Shown here: one piece after another, positions 17,840 through 26,732 of the stretch
How positions within the stretch are numbered: the first letter of the stretch is position 1
Layout of the letters: the number at the start of each line of letters is the position of its first letter
Assembly: GCF_947488135.1 (NCBI RefSeq)
Contig: NZ_CANKYW010000002.1
Span: 124,001 to 188,000 of the forward strand
From: an uncultured Marivita sp.
Lineage (GTDB): Bacteria > Pseudomonadota > Alphaproteobacteria > Rhodobacterales > Rhodobacteraceae
DNA: 64,000 bases
Reading direction: 5' to 3'
Translations under genes and position numbers: made by a program
The notes under the pieces: model-generated
The model's database searches: none
The model's input: only the letters and a program-made list of their open reading frames with translations
What the model was told of the DNA's origin: nothing

Positions 17840-19045
17840 ATGCGGATATTCCTCGCTGCCACGCTTGCCCTTGCCACCGCCGTATCGGCTCAGGCCGAGC
17901 CGGACCCGTCGAACTGGGAAGCCGTGACCGAAGAGGCGCGCGGCCAGACCGTGTATTGGAATGCCTGGGGCGGGTCGGACACGATCAACAGCTTTATCGC
18001 CTGGATCGGCGACCGGGTCAGCGAAGACTATGGCGTGACGCTCGAACACGTGAAACTGTCCGACACCGCCGACGCGGTGAGTCGCGTTCTGGCGGAAAAG
18101 ACCGCTGGCAAGGACGAGGGTGGCGCGGTCGATCTCATCTGGATCAACGGCGAAAACTTCGCCGCGATGAAGCGGCAGGAGCTGCTGTTCGGCCCCTGGG
18201 TCGAAGACATGCCAAGCTGGGCCAATGTCGACGTGGCGGGCAAACCTGCCGTGATCTCGGATTTCACCGTGCCCACCGACGGGCTGGAAGCCCCCTGGGG
18301 CATGGCGCAGGTGGTGTTCTACTACGACACCGCCCGGATTGACGCGCCGCCCACCACGATGGAGGCGCTGGCCGCCTATGCCGCCGCCAATCCGGGTCGT
18401 TTCACGTATCCGCAGCCGCCGAACTTCCTTGGCTCCACCTTCCTCAAGCAGGCGCTGATCGAATTCGTACCCGACGCATCGGTGCTGCAAGCGCCCGTCG
18501 AGGACGCGGACTACGACGCTGCAACCGCCGCGTTCTGGACCTTTCTCGATGGTTTGACGCCAAACCTCTGGCGGTCGGGCCGCGCCTATCCGCAGAACGA
18601 ATCCCGTCAGATACAGCTGATGGCCGACGGGGAGATCGACCTCGCCATCAGCTTCAACCCAAACGAAGCGAGCAACGCCATCGCCAACGGGCAGTTGCAG
18701 GATAGTGTCCGCAGCTTCGTGATGGAGGCTGGCAGCATCGGCAATGCAAGCTTTGTCGCCATCCCCTACAACGCCAACGCCAAGGCCGGCGCGATGGTGG
18801 TGGCGAATTTCATTATGTCGCCCGAAGCGCAGGCGATGATGCAGGACCCCGAGGTCTGGGGCCTTGGCACCGTGCTTGATCTGGCCAAACTGTCGGGCGA
18901 CGACCGGATGCGGTTCGACGCGCTCGAGCTTGGCATCGCCACCCTGCCCCCCGAAGACCTGGGCGCAACCCTGCCCGAGCCGCACCCGAGCTGGATGGTG
19001 AAGCTCGAGGAAGACTGGACCGAGCGCTACGGGGTTGCGCAATAG
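17840..19045 (+). CDS. ABC transporter substrate-binding protein, YnjB-like
   Basis: Periplasmic binding protein of 401 residues with signal peptide MRIFLAATLALATAVSAQAE. The body (GQTVYWNAWGGSDTINSFIA, DLIWINGENFAAMKRQELLF, APWGMAQVVFYYDT) is that of YnjB-type solute receptors of the iron/thiamine/polyamine-like class. AAGGA lies upstream of the ATG. It heads an operon with a fused double permease and an ATPase, the YnjBCD arrangement, whose natural substrate is not established. Confidence 0.88.
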   Translation: MRIFLAATLALATAVSAQAEPDPSNWEAVTEEARGQTVYWNAWGGSDTINSFIAWIGDRVSEDYGVTLEHVKLSDTADAVSRVLAEKTAGKDEGGAVDLIWINGENFAAMKRQELLFGPWVEDMPSWANVDVAGKPAVISDFTVPTDGLEAPWGMAQVVFYYDTARIDAPPTTMEALAAYAAANPGRFTYPQPPNFLGSTFLKQALIEFVPDASVLQAPVEDADYDAATAAFWTFLDGLTPNLWRSGRAYPQNESRQIQLMADGEIDLAISFNPNEASNAIANGQLQDSVRSFVMEAGSIGNASFVAIPYNANAKAGAMVVANFIMSPEAQAMMQDPEVWGLGTVLDLAKLSGDDRMRFDALELGIATLPPEDLGATLPEPHPSWMVKLEEDWTERYGVAQ

Positions 19046-20771
19046 GCGCGATGTGACCCCCCGCTGCGACACCAAAACGGCGCGGGCCCGGTTTCTGCCC
19101 TGGGCCCCGCTTCTGACACTTGCGATCATGTTCGGCCCCGTTTTGGCCGGCGTGCTGGGCACGATCGGCCCCGCCTTCGGCTATCTGCCCGCGCTTGGCG
19201 GTGACAGCGTCAGCCCGACCGCCTTTGCGATGCTGTTTGATTGGCCCGGCATCACCCGTGCCAGCGTCCTGAGCGTCACCACCGGGATCGCGGCCACCAC
19301 GATTTCGCTTCTGCTGGTGGCGCTGATCTGCGCGGCGTGGAGCGGGTCGCGCGCGTTCCGCGTCATCGAACGGATGTTGTCGCCGCTCTTGTCGGTACCG
19401 CACGCGGCGGCGGCCTTTGGGCTTGCGTTCCTCATCGCGCCGTCGGGATGGATCGCGCGGGCGACGTCGCCTTGGCTCACAGGATGGGACAGGCCGCCGG
19501 ACCTGCTCATCCTGCAAGACCCGTATGGCCTGTCCCTGATCGCAGGGCTGGTGGTCAAGGAGGTGCCCTTCCTGCTGTTGATGACGCTCGCCGCCCTTGG
19601 CCAGATCCGCACGGCTCAGGCGCGGGACACGGCGTTGGCATTGGGCTATGCGCCGGTGACGGCCTGGTTCAAGACGGTGTTTCCCCGCGTCTATGCCCAG
19701 ATCAGGTTGCCTGTCTTCGCGGTGCTCGCGTTCTCAATGACCGTAGTGGACGTGTCCCTGATCCTTGGGCCCACAACACCGCCCACGCTGGCGGTGCAAA
19801 TCCTGCGCTGGATGAACGACCCCGATCTGTCGCAACGCTTTCTCGCGTCGGCCGCCGCAGTCTGGCAACTGGCCCTGGTGGTTTTCACGATGCTGCTGTG
19901 GCGGCTGGCGGAAATCGCGGTGGCGCATCTGGGTCGGCGATGGGTCGCCTCCGGCGCGCGCGGCGGGGCGACGCGGACGGTGCGCGCGATCGCTCTCGCC
20001 GCCGCCATGCTCAGCGCCGGGTCCATCGTCTTCGGCCTCTTTGGCCTGGCCGTCTGGTCCGTCGCCGGGCTTTGGAGCTTTCCCGACCTCTTACCAGACG
20101 CGTTCACCGGCAGGACATGGATGCGCCACGCCATGAACCTCTGGCCGATCGCCAGCGAAACCCTGATCATCGCAGCCGTTTCCACGCTTGTCGCCCTGCT
20201 GCTGACGCTCGCCTGTCTCGAAGCCGAAGAACGGCACGGTCTGAAACCCGGATCGCGGGCGCTCTGGCTGCTCTACGTGCCGCTGATTGTGCCGCAGATC
20301 GCATTTCTGACCGGGTTGCAGACATTGGCCATCTTCACAGGCATCGACGGCAACAGACTGGCCGTGATCGCGGTGCATATCATCTTCGTGCTGCCTTACG
20401 TGTTCCTGTCGCTCGCCGATCCGTTCCGCGCCTGGGACGCGCGCTACGGCCACGTCGCGCGTGCCTTGGGCGCAGGCTGCGACGGGGTGCTGTGGCGCGT
20501 GCGACTGCCGATGCTGCTGCGCCCGATCCTGACGGCCGCCGCCGTGGGCTTTGCGGTCTCCATCGGGCAATTCCTGCCGACGCTTCTGGCGGGCGCCGGA
20601 CGGGTTCAGACCCTGACCACCGAAGCAGTCGCATTGGCCTCCGGGGGTGACCGGCGGGTGATTTCGGTCTATGCGTTGGCCCAGACCGCGCTGGCGCTTT
20701 TGCCCTTCGCGCTGGCACTGTTCGTTCCCGCCATCGTCTGGCGCAATCGCAAGGGGCTGCGCCATGCCTGA
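19035..20771 (+). CDS. ABC transporter permease, YnjC-like, two fused modules
   Basis: A 578-residue inner-membrane protein with two binding-protein-dependent permease modules in one chain. Each has several hydrophobic segments and an EAA-like cytoplasmic loop (RDTALALGYAPVTAWFKTVFP in the first half, VARALGAGCDGVLWRVRLPM in the second). The start is uncertain: TTG at 19035 would overlap the receptor stop by 11 bases, while GTG at 19053 starts just after it; no ATG is available before the first membrane segment. It overlaps the ATPase gene by 8 bases. Confidence 0.86.
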   Translation: MRNRRDVTPRCDTKTARARFLPWAPLLTLAIMFGPVLAGVLGTIGPAFGYLPALGGDSVSPTAFAMLFDWPGITRASVLSVTTGIAATTISLLLVALICAAWSGSRAFRVIERMLSPLLSVPHAAAAFGLAFLIAPSGWIARATSPWLTGWDRPPDLLILQDPYGLSLIAGLVVKEVPFLLLMTLAALGQIRTAQARDTALALGYAPVTAWFKTVFPRVYAQIRLPVFAVLAFSMTVVDVSLILGPTTPPTLAVQILRWMNDPDLSQRFLASAAAVWQLALVVFTMLLWRLAEIAVAHLGRRWVASGARGGATRTVRAIALAAAMLSAGSIVFGLFGLAVWSVAGLWSFPDLLPDAFTGRTWMRHAMNLWPIASETLIIAAVSTLVALLLTLACLEAEERHGLKPGSRALWLLYVPLIVPQIAFLTGLQTLAIFTGIDGNRLAVIAVHIIFVLPYVFLSLADPFRAWDARYGHVARALGAGCDGVLWRVRLPMLLRPILTAAAVGFAVSIGQFLPTLLAGAGRVQTLTTEAVALASGGDRRVISVYALAQTALALLPFALALFVPAIVWRNRKGLRHA

Positions 20772-21402
20772 TCCCGGACTGACCCTCGACCACGTCACCA
20801 TCCGCCGCAACGGGCGCACGCTGGTCGATATCTCGGACCATATCGCCCCCGGCGAGGTGCTGACCGTGATGGGGCCCAGCGGATCGGGCAAATCAACACT
20901 GCTGTCCTACATCATAGGCACTCTGGACAGCGCGTTCGAGGCGCGTGGACGTGTCATTCTCAACGGCACCGATATCACCGATCTCGCCCCCGAGGCGCGG
21001 CATGTGGGCATCCTGTTTCAGGATGAACTGCTGTTCCCACACCTGTCCGTCGGCCAGAACCTTGCCTTTGGCCTGCGCGCCTCGGTCAAGGGGCGAGCAG
21101 AGCGGACGCGGCAAATCGAGGCCGCCCTTGCCGATATCGGGATGGACGGCTTTGCCGACCGCGATCCCGATACGCTTTCGGGCGGACAAAAGGCGCGGGT
21201 CGCGCTGATGCGGATGCTCTTGTCGGGACCGAAGGCTTTGCTTTTGGACGAACCGTTTTCCCGGCTCGACACCGAACGCCGAGATCAGATCCGCGCGCTT
21301 GTCTTCGACCAGGCGCGTGCCAAGGGATTGCCGGTGCTGCTCGTCACCCATGACCATGCCGATGCCGAAGCGGCGGGTGGTCGTGTGCATCGCTTGGAGT
21401 AA
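20764..21402 (+). CDS. ABC transporter ATP-binding protein, YnjD-like
   Basis: A 212-residue ATPase with Walker A GPSGSGKST (residues 37-45), Q-loop ILFQDELLFPHLS, signature LSGGQKARVALMR, Walker B ALLLDEPF and switch His in LLVTHDH. It is small for an importer ATPase, lacking the C-terminal regulatory domain, as in YnjD. The ATG at 20764 lies inside the permease 3' end and gives a standard start; the frame is open further upstream only as a shadow of the permease. It converges on the glycosyltransferase gene with eight bases between stops. Confidence 0.92.
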   Translation: MPDPGLTLDHVTIRRNGRTLVDISDHIAPGEVLTVMGPSGSGKSTLLSYIIGTLDSAFEARGRVILNGTDITDLAPEARHVGILFQDELLFPHLSVGQNLAFGLRASVKGRAERTRQIEAALADIGMDGFADRDPDTLSGGQKARVALMRMLLSGPKALLLDEPFSRLDTERRDQIRALVFDQARAKGLPVLLVTHDHADAEAAGGRVHRLE

Positions 21403-21410
21403 TGCCGAAA

Positions 21411-22277
21411 TCAGTCGGCTGATTTTCGACCGGTTCGCGACCTCAAACGCAGCGCATTTCCCACCTCGCCGGGCAGGATCCCGGCGCATTTGGCATATCG
21501 CGGCACCATACGCGAGGGTTGCAGTGCCGTGCGCCAAATCCATTCCATCGCAATCGCTCGCACCCATTTCGGCGCCCGCACCTGCGTTCCTGCAAAGAAA
21601 TCGAGGCCCGCGCCAATGGATACGAAGCCGACTGATGGCAGCACATCCCGACCGTAGGCCGCGAACAGCTCCTGTTTGGGCGCGCCCAGCGCCAGAAACG
21701 CGATATCGGCCTGCGCGTCTTTGAGGGCGGAAAGTACGGTATCGGCGGACTCACCGGTCGGATCGAACCCCATCGGCGGCGCGAGTGTGGCGACAACGCG
21801 CGCACCGGGAACTTCGCGTTCCAGGTGGTCTTTCGCCCCGGCCAGGGCGCTCTCCGTGCTGCCCACCAGCGCGAGAGTTTTGCCCTCGGCCGCGGCGATC
21901 CGCGTGATGGGCAGGATGGCGTCAGACCCAGGGATCAAGGCGATTGGCCGACCTGCCAGTTTCGACAGCCACACGATCGGATTGCCATCCGCCACCACGA
22001 TATCCTGCGCCGCGTATGCCTCGCGGAACCGGGTGTCCTGCCGCAGCTTGACCAGATGATCGAGGTTGATCGTCGCCAGCGAGAACCCCTCGCCACGGCG
22101 CAGCCGGTGGGTAATCTCGTGCTCAAGCGTATCCCAATCGGTCACGTTGATGGCGACGTCATACCCATCGCCCCAGAACCGCATTTGGCTCTGCTCTGTC
22201 ACAGTCGATAGGCTTGAAGTCGATGTCATTGCGCCACATCGTCCCGAGACCGCTGCAAAATCAAGACATACCGGCAT
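21411..22277 (-). CDS. WecB/TagA/CpsF-family glycosyltransferase
   Basis: A GT26-family enzyme of about 288 residues that adds an N-acetylhexosamine-type sugar to an undecaprenyl-linked acceptor. Family motifs: LATINLDHLVKLRQD, VVADGNPIVWLSKLAGRPI, LIPGSD and FLALGAPKQELFA. The start at 22277 is chosen because TTAGGGGAATTT precedes it with good spacing; a start at 22229 (MTSTSSLSTV) is also possible and lacks a good ribosome-binding site. It opens the exopolysaccharide region, divergent from the forward operon. Confidence 0.88.
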   Translation of the reverse strand: MPVCLDFAAVSGRCGAMTSTSSLSTVTEQSQMRFWGDGYDVAINVTDWDTLEHEITHRLRRGEGFSLATINLDHLVKLRQDTRFREAYAAQDIVVADGNPIVWLSKLAGRPIALIPGSDAILPITRIAAAEGKTLALVGSTESALAGAKDHLEREVPGARVVATLAPPMGFDPTGESADTVLSALKDAQADIAFLALGAPKQELFAAYGRDVLPSVGFVSIGAGLDFFAGTQVRAPKWVRAIAMEWIWRTALQPSRMVPRYAKCAGILPGEVGNALRLRSRTGRKSAD

Positions 22278-22450
22278 AAATTCCCCTAACACCCACGATA
22301 AAATCCGCTTTTGTCGAAATATGACCATTATTGAATGGTGTGAATCGCCCTGAAAACACGTGTAAAAACCCGAGAGCAGCCAGTGACCCGCGTCCGCACA
22401 CCGATCTACCGTGGCCTCGACCACGGCGGCACCCCGTTTGGAGTGGCGTC

Positions 22451-23578
22451 ATGACGGGTGTTGTCTCGCTGATCGGATGCGGCTTTGTGGCCGACCTCTA
22501 CATGCGGTCGCTTCAGGCGATGGACGGGATCACCGTGGCAGGGGTCTATGATCACAACCCGGGCCGTCTGGCGCAGTTCTGCACGCATTGGGGTGTGCCC
22601 GCCGTGGGATCACTAAACCAGTTGCTAGACCAGCACCCACGCGATGGCGTCGTGCTCAACCTCACGAACCCATCCGCGCATTTCGAGGTAAACAGCGCCT
22701 GCCTGGCCGCAGGATGCCACACCTATTCCGAAAAACCGCTCTCCATGGCGTTGGACGAGGCCAAGACGCTGCATGCACAGGCCGATGCGGCCGGGCTCAT
22801 GTTGGCGTCCGCGCCATGCAGCGTTCTAGGCGAAGCGGCGCAAACTCTGAGCCACGCGCTGCGCACCGGAATCGCGGGGACCCCGCGCGTGATCTATGCG
22901 GAACTCGATGACGGGTTCGTGCCGCAAGCCGCCTACCGAAAATGGATTTCCGAATCCGGCGCGCCCTGGCCATTCGAGGATGAATTCCGCGTCGGATGCA
23001 CGCTCGAACATGCGGGCTACTATTTGGGCTGGCTGATCTCGTGGTTCGGATCGGTGCGCACGGTGGTCGCCGCCTCGGCCGAGACCGTCTCAGAGAAGGA
23101 AGGCACCGGGCCATTCGCGCCCGATGTATCCGTGGCGACGCTGTTTTTCGACAACGGCCCGATGACCCGGCTGACCTGTTCCATCGTCGCCCCGCATGAC
23201 CACCAGATCCGCATTATCGGTGATGATGGCGTGCTCGCCTGCAAGGCCGCGTGGGACAATTCGGCCAAGGTGACCTTTGCCAAACGCATGTCGATCCGCC
23301 GCCGCCTGATGGAATCGCCATTTCCGAAAACGCTCAAGCTGTCCCAGCCGACCCATCCCAAGGTCAAACGGTGGGGGGCCGCCGCGATGAACTTCATGCT
23401 TGGCCCCGCTGAAATGCTGGAGGCGATCCGAAAAGGCCGGCCGTCCCGCCTGTCCAACGATTTCGCCCTGCACATGACCGAGGTTGCATTGGCTATGCAA
23501 AACGCAGGCGAAAGCGCGGGCGCGCAATCCATGACCACGCGCTGCGACCCGATGGACCCGATGCCATGGGCGATGTGA
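22451..23578 (+). CDS. Gfo/Idh/MocA-family oxidoreductase
   Basis: NAD(P)-dependent sugar or inositol dehydrogenase-like protein, 375 residues. Rossmann motif VSLIGCGFVADLY at the N-terminus and the family E-K-P (TYSEKPLSMAL), whose Lys takes part in catalysis. The C-terminal alpha/beta domain includes ECTLEHAGYYLG-like His positions (CTLEHAGYYLGWLISWFG). The ATG at 22451 has GGAG eight bases upstream. It overlaps the next gene by 13 bases. In polysaccharide clusters this family makes oxidised or keto sugar nucleotides; the substrate here is unknown. Confidence 0.88.
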   Translation: MTGVVSLIGCGFVADLYMRSLQAMDGITVAGVYDHNPGRLAQFCTHWGVPAVGSLNQLLDQHPRDGVVLNLTNPSAHFEVNSACLAAGCHTYSEKPLSMALDEAKTLHAQADAAGLMLASAPCSVLGEAAQTLSHALRTGIAGTPRVIYAELDDGFVPQAAYRKWISESGAPWPFEDEFRVGCTLEHAGYYLGWLISWFGSVRTVVAASAETVSEKEGTGPFAPDVSVATLFFDNGPMTRLTCSIVAPHDHQIRIIGDDGVLACKAAWDNSAKVTFAKRMSIRRRLMESPFPKTLKLSQPTHPKVKRWGAAAMNFMLGPAEMLEAIRKGRPSRLSNDFALHMTEVALAMQNAGESAGAQSMTTRCDPMDPMPWAM

Positions 23579-24501
23579 ACCGCGTCCTTATCACCGGCGC
23601 GTCGGGCTTCATCGGCCGCGCGACCGTGACCGCTGCGTCGGAGGCCGGATTGGAGGTTGTCGCGGTGCAGCGCAGGCCAGGAGCCGACCGCACGGGTGTG
23701 TCGTACGTTTCGACCGACCTAACCGTACGGGACTCGGTCGGAGTTCTGATCGATGCGCTCCAAGGCTGCGACGCCGTCATCCACCTTGCCGCCGCGATGT
23801 CGGGGGATCCGGAAGATCACAAGAGACTTACCGTTGGCGGCACAGAGCATCTGATCGAAGCGATGCGACAGGCCCGGACGCCGCATCTGACGCTGGCCAG
23901 TTCCATTGCCGTATTCGACACCAGCCAGGTGCCGATTGGCGGTGATCTGACTGATGATTGCCCGCTGGAGAACCCGGCCATGTCGCGCGACGCCTATTCC
24001 GGCGCGAAGGTGCGTCAGGAAAACGTCGCCCGCGCCGCGCGTCTGAACAGCCTCGCCATCCTGCGCCCCGGCATTGTCTACGACAACGGTCAACTGTGGA
24101 ACGCGCATCTGGGCGTCAGGCTCGGGCCGATCCTGCTGCGCATTGGTGGCGACGATCCATTGCCGATGTGTCATGTGGACCGCTGTGCCGCAGCGTTAGT
24201 TCACGCAACTGTGCACAAGGTAAACAACACGTTTACCGTCCTCGACCCTGCCTTGCCGACGCGCGGACGGGTCATCACCGCCCTGCGCCGCACGGGCTGG
24301 CCACGGCTGGTGGTTCCGGTCCCTTGGCAGGTCCTTTGGTCAAGCGCCCGACTATTACGTCCGATTTCGACAAACCTACCCGGCCTACTGCGCGAAAACG
24401 TGTTGCGCCAGCGCGTCTTGCCCATGGGTTACCGCATGAAAGATCCTTTCGGTGTAGACCCCCTGCCCGATCCGTCTCCGGACTGGAGGGCCGCCGCATG
24501 A
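23566..24501 (+). CDS. NAD-dependent epimerase/dehydratase (SDR)
   Basis: Extended short-chain dehydrogenase of 311 residues. G-x2-G-x2-G is seen as LITGASGFIGRATV, and the catalytic Y-x3-K as AYSGAKVRQE. The middle DVDRCAAALVHA-type segment is usual for sugar-nucleotide epimerases. It overlaps the upstream Gfo/Idh gene by 13 bases and the downstream GT4 gene as ATGA, so the three are one translational unit. Likely acts on a nucleotide sugar for the polysaccharide. Confidence 0.88.
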   Translation: MGDVNRVLITGASGFIGRATVTAASEAGLEVVAVQRRPGADRTGVSYVSTDLTVRDSVGVLIDALQGCDAVIHLAAAMSGDPEDHKRLTVGGTEHLIEAMRQARTPHLTLASSIAVFDTSQVPIGGDLTDDCPLENPAMSRDAYSGAKVRQENVARAARLNSLAILRPGIVYDNGQLWNAHLGVRLGPILLRIGGDDPLPMCHVDRCAAALVHATVHKVNNTFTVLDPALPTRGRVITALRRTGWPRLVVPVPWQVLWSSARLLRPISTNLPGLLRENVLRQRVLPMGYRMKDPFGVDPLPDPSPDWRAAA

Positions 24502-25754
24502 CCCTTCCCAAGATCGCCTACCTCACCGGCGAATATCCCCGCGCCAGCGACACGTTCATCCAGCGCGAGGTCGCAAACCTGCGCTACTTGGGGCTCGAGG
24601 TTCTGACCTGTTCGATCCGCACCACCGGGGCCGAGCACCTGATCGGACCGGAGCAAAGCGAAGAACATGCGCGCACCTTCAAGGTGCTTGACGCGGTGAA
24701 ATCCCCCGTAACAACACTGCGCGCGCATTGGCGGTGGGTAAAGACGCCGGGCCGCTACCTGTCGGCGCTTGGCCTAGCATGGCGCACCGCGCCGAAGGGA
24801 CTCAAAGGGCGAGTCTACAACCTGATCTATTTCGTCGAAGCCGGTGTGCTTGCCGCGAAACTGGCTGACGAAGGCGTTACGCACCTGCACAACCACATCG
24901 CCAAGGCGTCGTGTACTGTCGCGATGCTTGTCGGCGCATTGTCGGGTCTCCGCTGGAGCTTTACCATCCACGGGCCGGATATCTTTTTCGAACCCCATCA
25001 TTGGCGGATCGACGAAAAAGCCGCGCGCGCGGCGTTCGTGGCTTGCATCAGCCATTTCTGCCGGTCGCAACTCATGTGTTTCGCCGATGCAAAGCACTGG
25101 TCCAAACTGCACATCGTGCATTGTGGTGTGGACCCGACCAAATACGCGCCCAAGCCAGATCGCAATGGTTTGCAGGCACTCTTTGTCGGACGTTTGGCCG
25201 GTGTGAAGGGCGTGCCGATCCTGATCGAGGCGATGGCGCGGCTGGCCGAGACATACCCCAACCTGACGCTCAGGCTGGTGGGCGACGGGCCGGACCGCAC
25301 CGCCCTTGAGACCGAGGTCGCGGAGCGCGGCTTACAGAACCGCGTGGCGTTCCTTGGCTACAAATCGCAGGCCGAGGTGGCCGAGGAACTGGCGCAGACC
25401 GACGTGTTTGTCCTACCCAGCTTTGCCGAGGGCGTGCCCGTTGTCCTGATGGAGGCGATGGCCGCGCAGGTGCCGGTGGTGACGACCCGGATCGCCGGTG
25501 TGCCGGAACTTGTCGAAGATGGTGTCAGTGGTCGACTGGTTCCCCCAGGCGACGTTGATGCCTTTACCAGAGCGTTCGATGCGCTTTTGTCGAACCCGGA
25601 CCAACGCGTGTCTTTCGGTGCGGCTGGACGGGCGAAAGTGATGGCGGAATACGATGCCGCAACAGAAGCGGCGTGGCTGTCGCAGCTGATCCAGGAATAT
25701 GCAAAGGGCGGCCCAACTCCGGGTCTGCGGCCCGAGGGAAGGCACCAAGCATGA
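24498..25754 (+). CDS. Glycosyltransferase family 4
   Basis: A 418-residue GT-B-fold retaining glycosyltransferase. N-terminal part: KIAYLTGEYPRASDTFIQRE, the form common in exopolysaccharide colanic-type transferases. C-terminal donor site: FVGRLAGVKGVPILIEA, LRLVGDGPDRTALE, and the E-x7-E element in LPSFAEGVPVVLMEAMAA. The frame is open upstream inside the SDR gene, but the ATG at 24498 starts the fold and overlaps the SDR stop as ATGA. A GGAGGG lies nearby. Cytoplasmic or membrane-peripheral. Confidence 0.93.
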   Translation: MTLPKIAYLTGEYPRASDTFIQREVANLRYLGLEVLTCSIRTTGAEHLIGPEQSEEHARTFKVLDAVKSPVTTLRAHWRWVKTPGRYLSALGLAWRTAPKGLKGRVYNLIYFVEAGVLAAKLADEGVTHLHNHIAKASCTVAMLVGALSGLRWSFTIHGPDIFFEPHHWRIDEKAARAAFVACISHFCRSQLMCFADAKHWSKLHIVHCGVDPTKYAPKPDRNGLQALFVGRLAGVKGVPILIEAMARLAETYPNLTLRLVGDGPDRTALETEVAERGLQNRVAFLGYKSQAEVAEELAQTDVFVLPSFAEGVPVVLMEAMAAQVPVVTTRIAGVPELVEDGVSGRLVPPGDVDAFTRAFDALLSNPDQRVSFGAAGRAKVMAEYDAATEAAWLSQLIQEYAKGGPTPGLRPEGRHQA

Positions 25755-26719
25755 CAGTCGATGTCGTTCTGATCGGGCGCAACGAAGGTGACCGACTGGT
25801 GAAATCGCTGGCATCGGTCCTGCCGCAGGCGCGACGTGTGGTCTATGTCGACAGCGGGTCGACGGATGCCAGCGTCGCGAATGCCACAAAGGCCGGTGCC
25901 GAGGTCGTGAACCTTGATATGTCGGTGCCGTTCACCGCCGCGCGCGCCCGCAATGCCGGGTACGACGCGGTGATGGCACAGGACGAACCCCCGGAGGCGG
26001 TTCAGTTTCTGGATGGCGATTGCACGATGGCGGAAGGATGGCTCGAGGCCGGGCTGGCCCGACTGCGTGCCGAACCCGACCTTGGCCTTGTCACGGGCGT
26101 GCAAGCCGAATTGCAGCGCGACCTCACTATCTACAATCAGCTTTCCGATTTCGAATGGAAACGCCCGGTCGGAGAGATCGATGCCTGCGGGGGCAACATG
26201 ATGGTGCGGGTATCCGCATTTCAGACAGTGGGCGGTTTCGACCCCACGGTCATCGCCGCCGAGGATGACGAGTTCTGTACCCGTCTGCGCAAAGCGGGCT
26301 GGAGGCTCATCCGCATTTCAGAGGACATGTCCTTGCACGACGGAGGACCCCTCCGGTTCGAACAATGGTGGAAACGGGCCGAACGCACAGGTCACGGGTT
26401 CGCGCAGGTCGGGCACCTGCATCCAGACTATTTCGTGCGCGAACGGCAGCGTGGCTGGGTTTACGGGCTTGGGCTGCCGCTACTCGCCATTTTCGGCGCG
26501 GCGGCGTCACCAGCGGTGCCGGTCCTGGTGCTGGGAGTGTACGGCTTTTCCTACCTGCGCACGGCCAAGGGGTTGCAGGCAAGGGGTCTGCCGTCGCACG
26601 AAGCGCGCATGCATGCGGCGTTTCTCACGCTGTCCAAGTTTCCGAATGTCATCGGGATGCTTCGCTACCATTGGCGGCGTCTGAGCCATGCGCAGATGCG
26701 CATCATCGAATACAAGTAA
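25751..26719 (+). CDS. Glycosyltransferase family 2
   Basis: A 322-residue GT-A-fold inverting glycosyltransferase. VDVVLIGRNEGDRLVKSLAS opens the nucleotide-binding part; VQFLDGDCTMAEGWL carries the D-x-D-like metal site and AAEDDEFCTRLRKAGW the acceptor-side E-D motif. A hydrophobic stretch near residues 250-275 may anchor it in the membrane. The ATG at 25751 overlaps the GT4 stop as ATGA, with GAAGG upstream. Confidence 0.92.
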   Translation: MTVDVVLIGRNEGDRLVKSLASVLPQARRVVYVDSGSTDASVANATKAGAEVVNLDMSVPFTAARARNAGYDAVMAQDEPPEAVQFLDGDCTMAEGWLEAGLARLRAEPDLGLVTGVQAELQRDLTIYNQLSDFEWKRPVGEIDACGGNMMVRVSAFQTVGGFDPTVIAAEDDEFCTRLRKAGWRLIRISEDMSLHDGGPLRFEQWWKRAERTGHGFAQVGHLHPDYFVRERQRGWVYGLGLPLLAIFGAAASPAVPVLVLGVYGFSYLRTAKGLQARGLPSHEARMHAAFLTLSKFPNVIGMLRYHWRRLSHAQMRIIEYK

Positions 26720-26732
26720 GGGGTTTAGGTAC

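Noticed and set aside
17681-19162. A 493-codon antisense frame over the ABC receptor gene
   Set aside because: Shadow of the YnjB-like gene; composition is His/Gly/Arg-rich without domain motifs.
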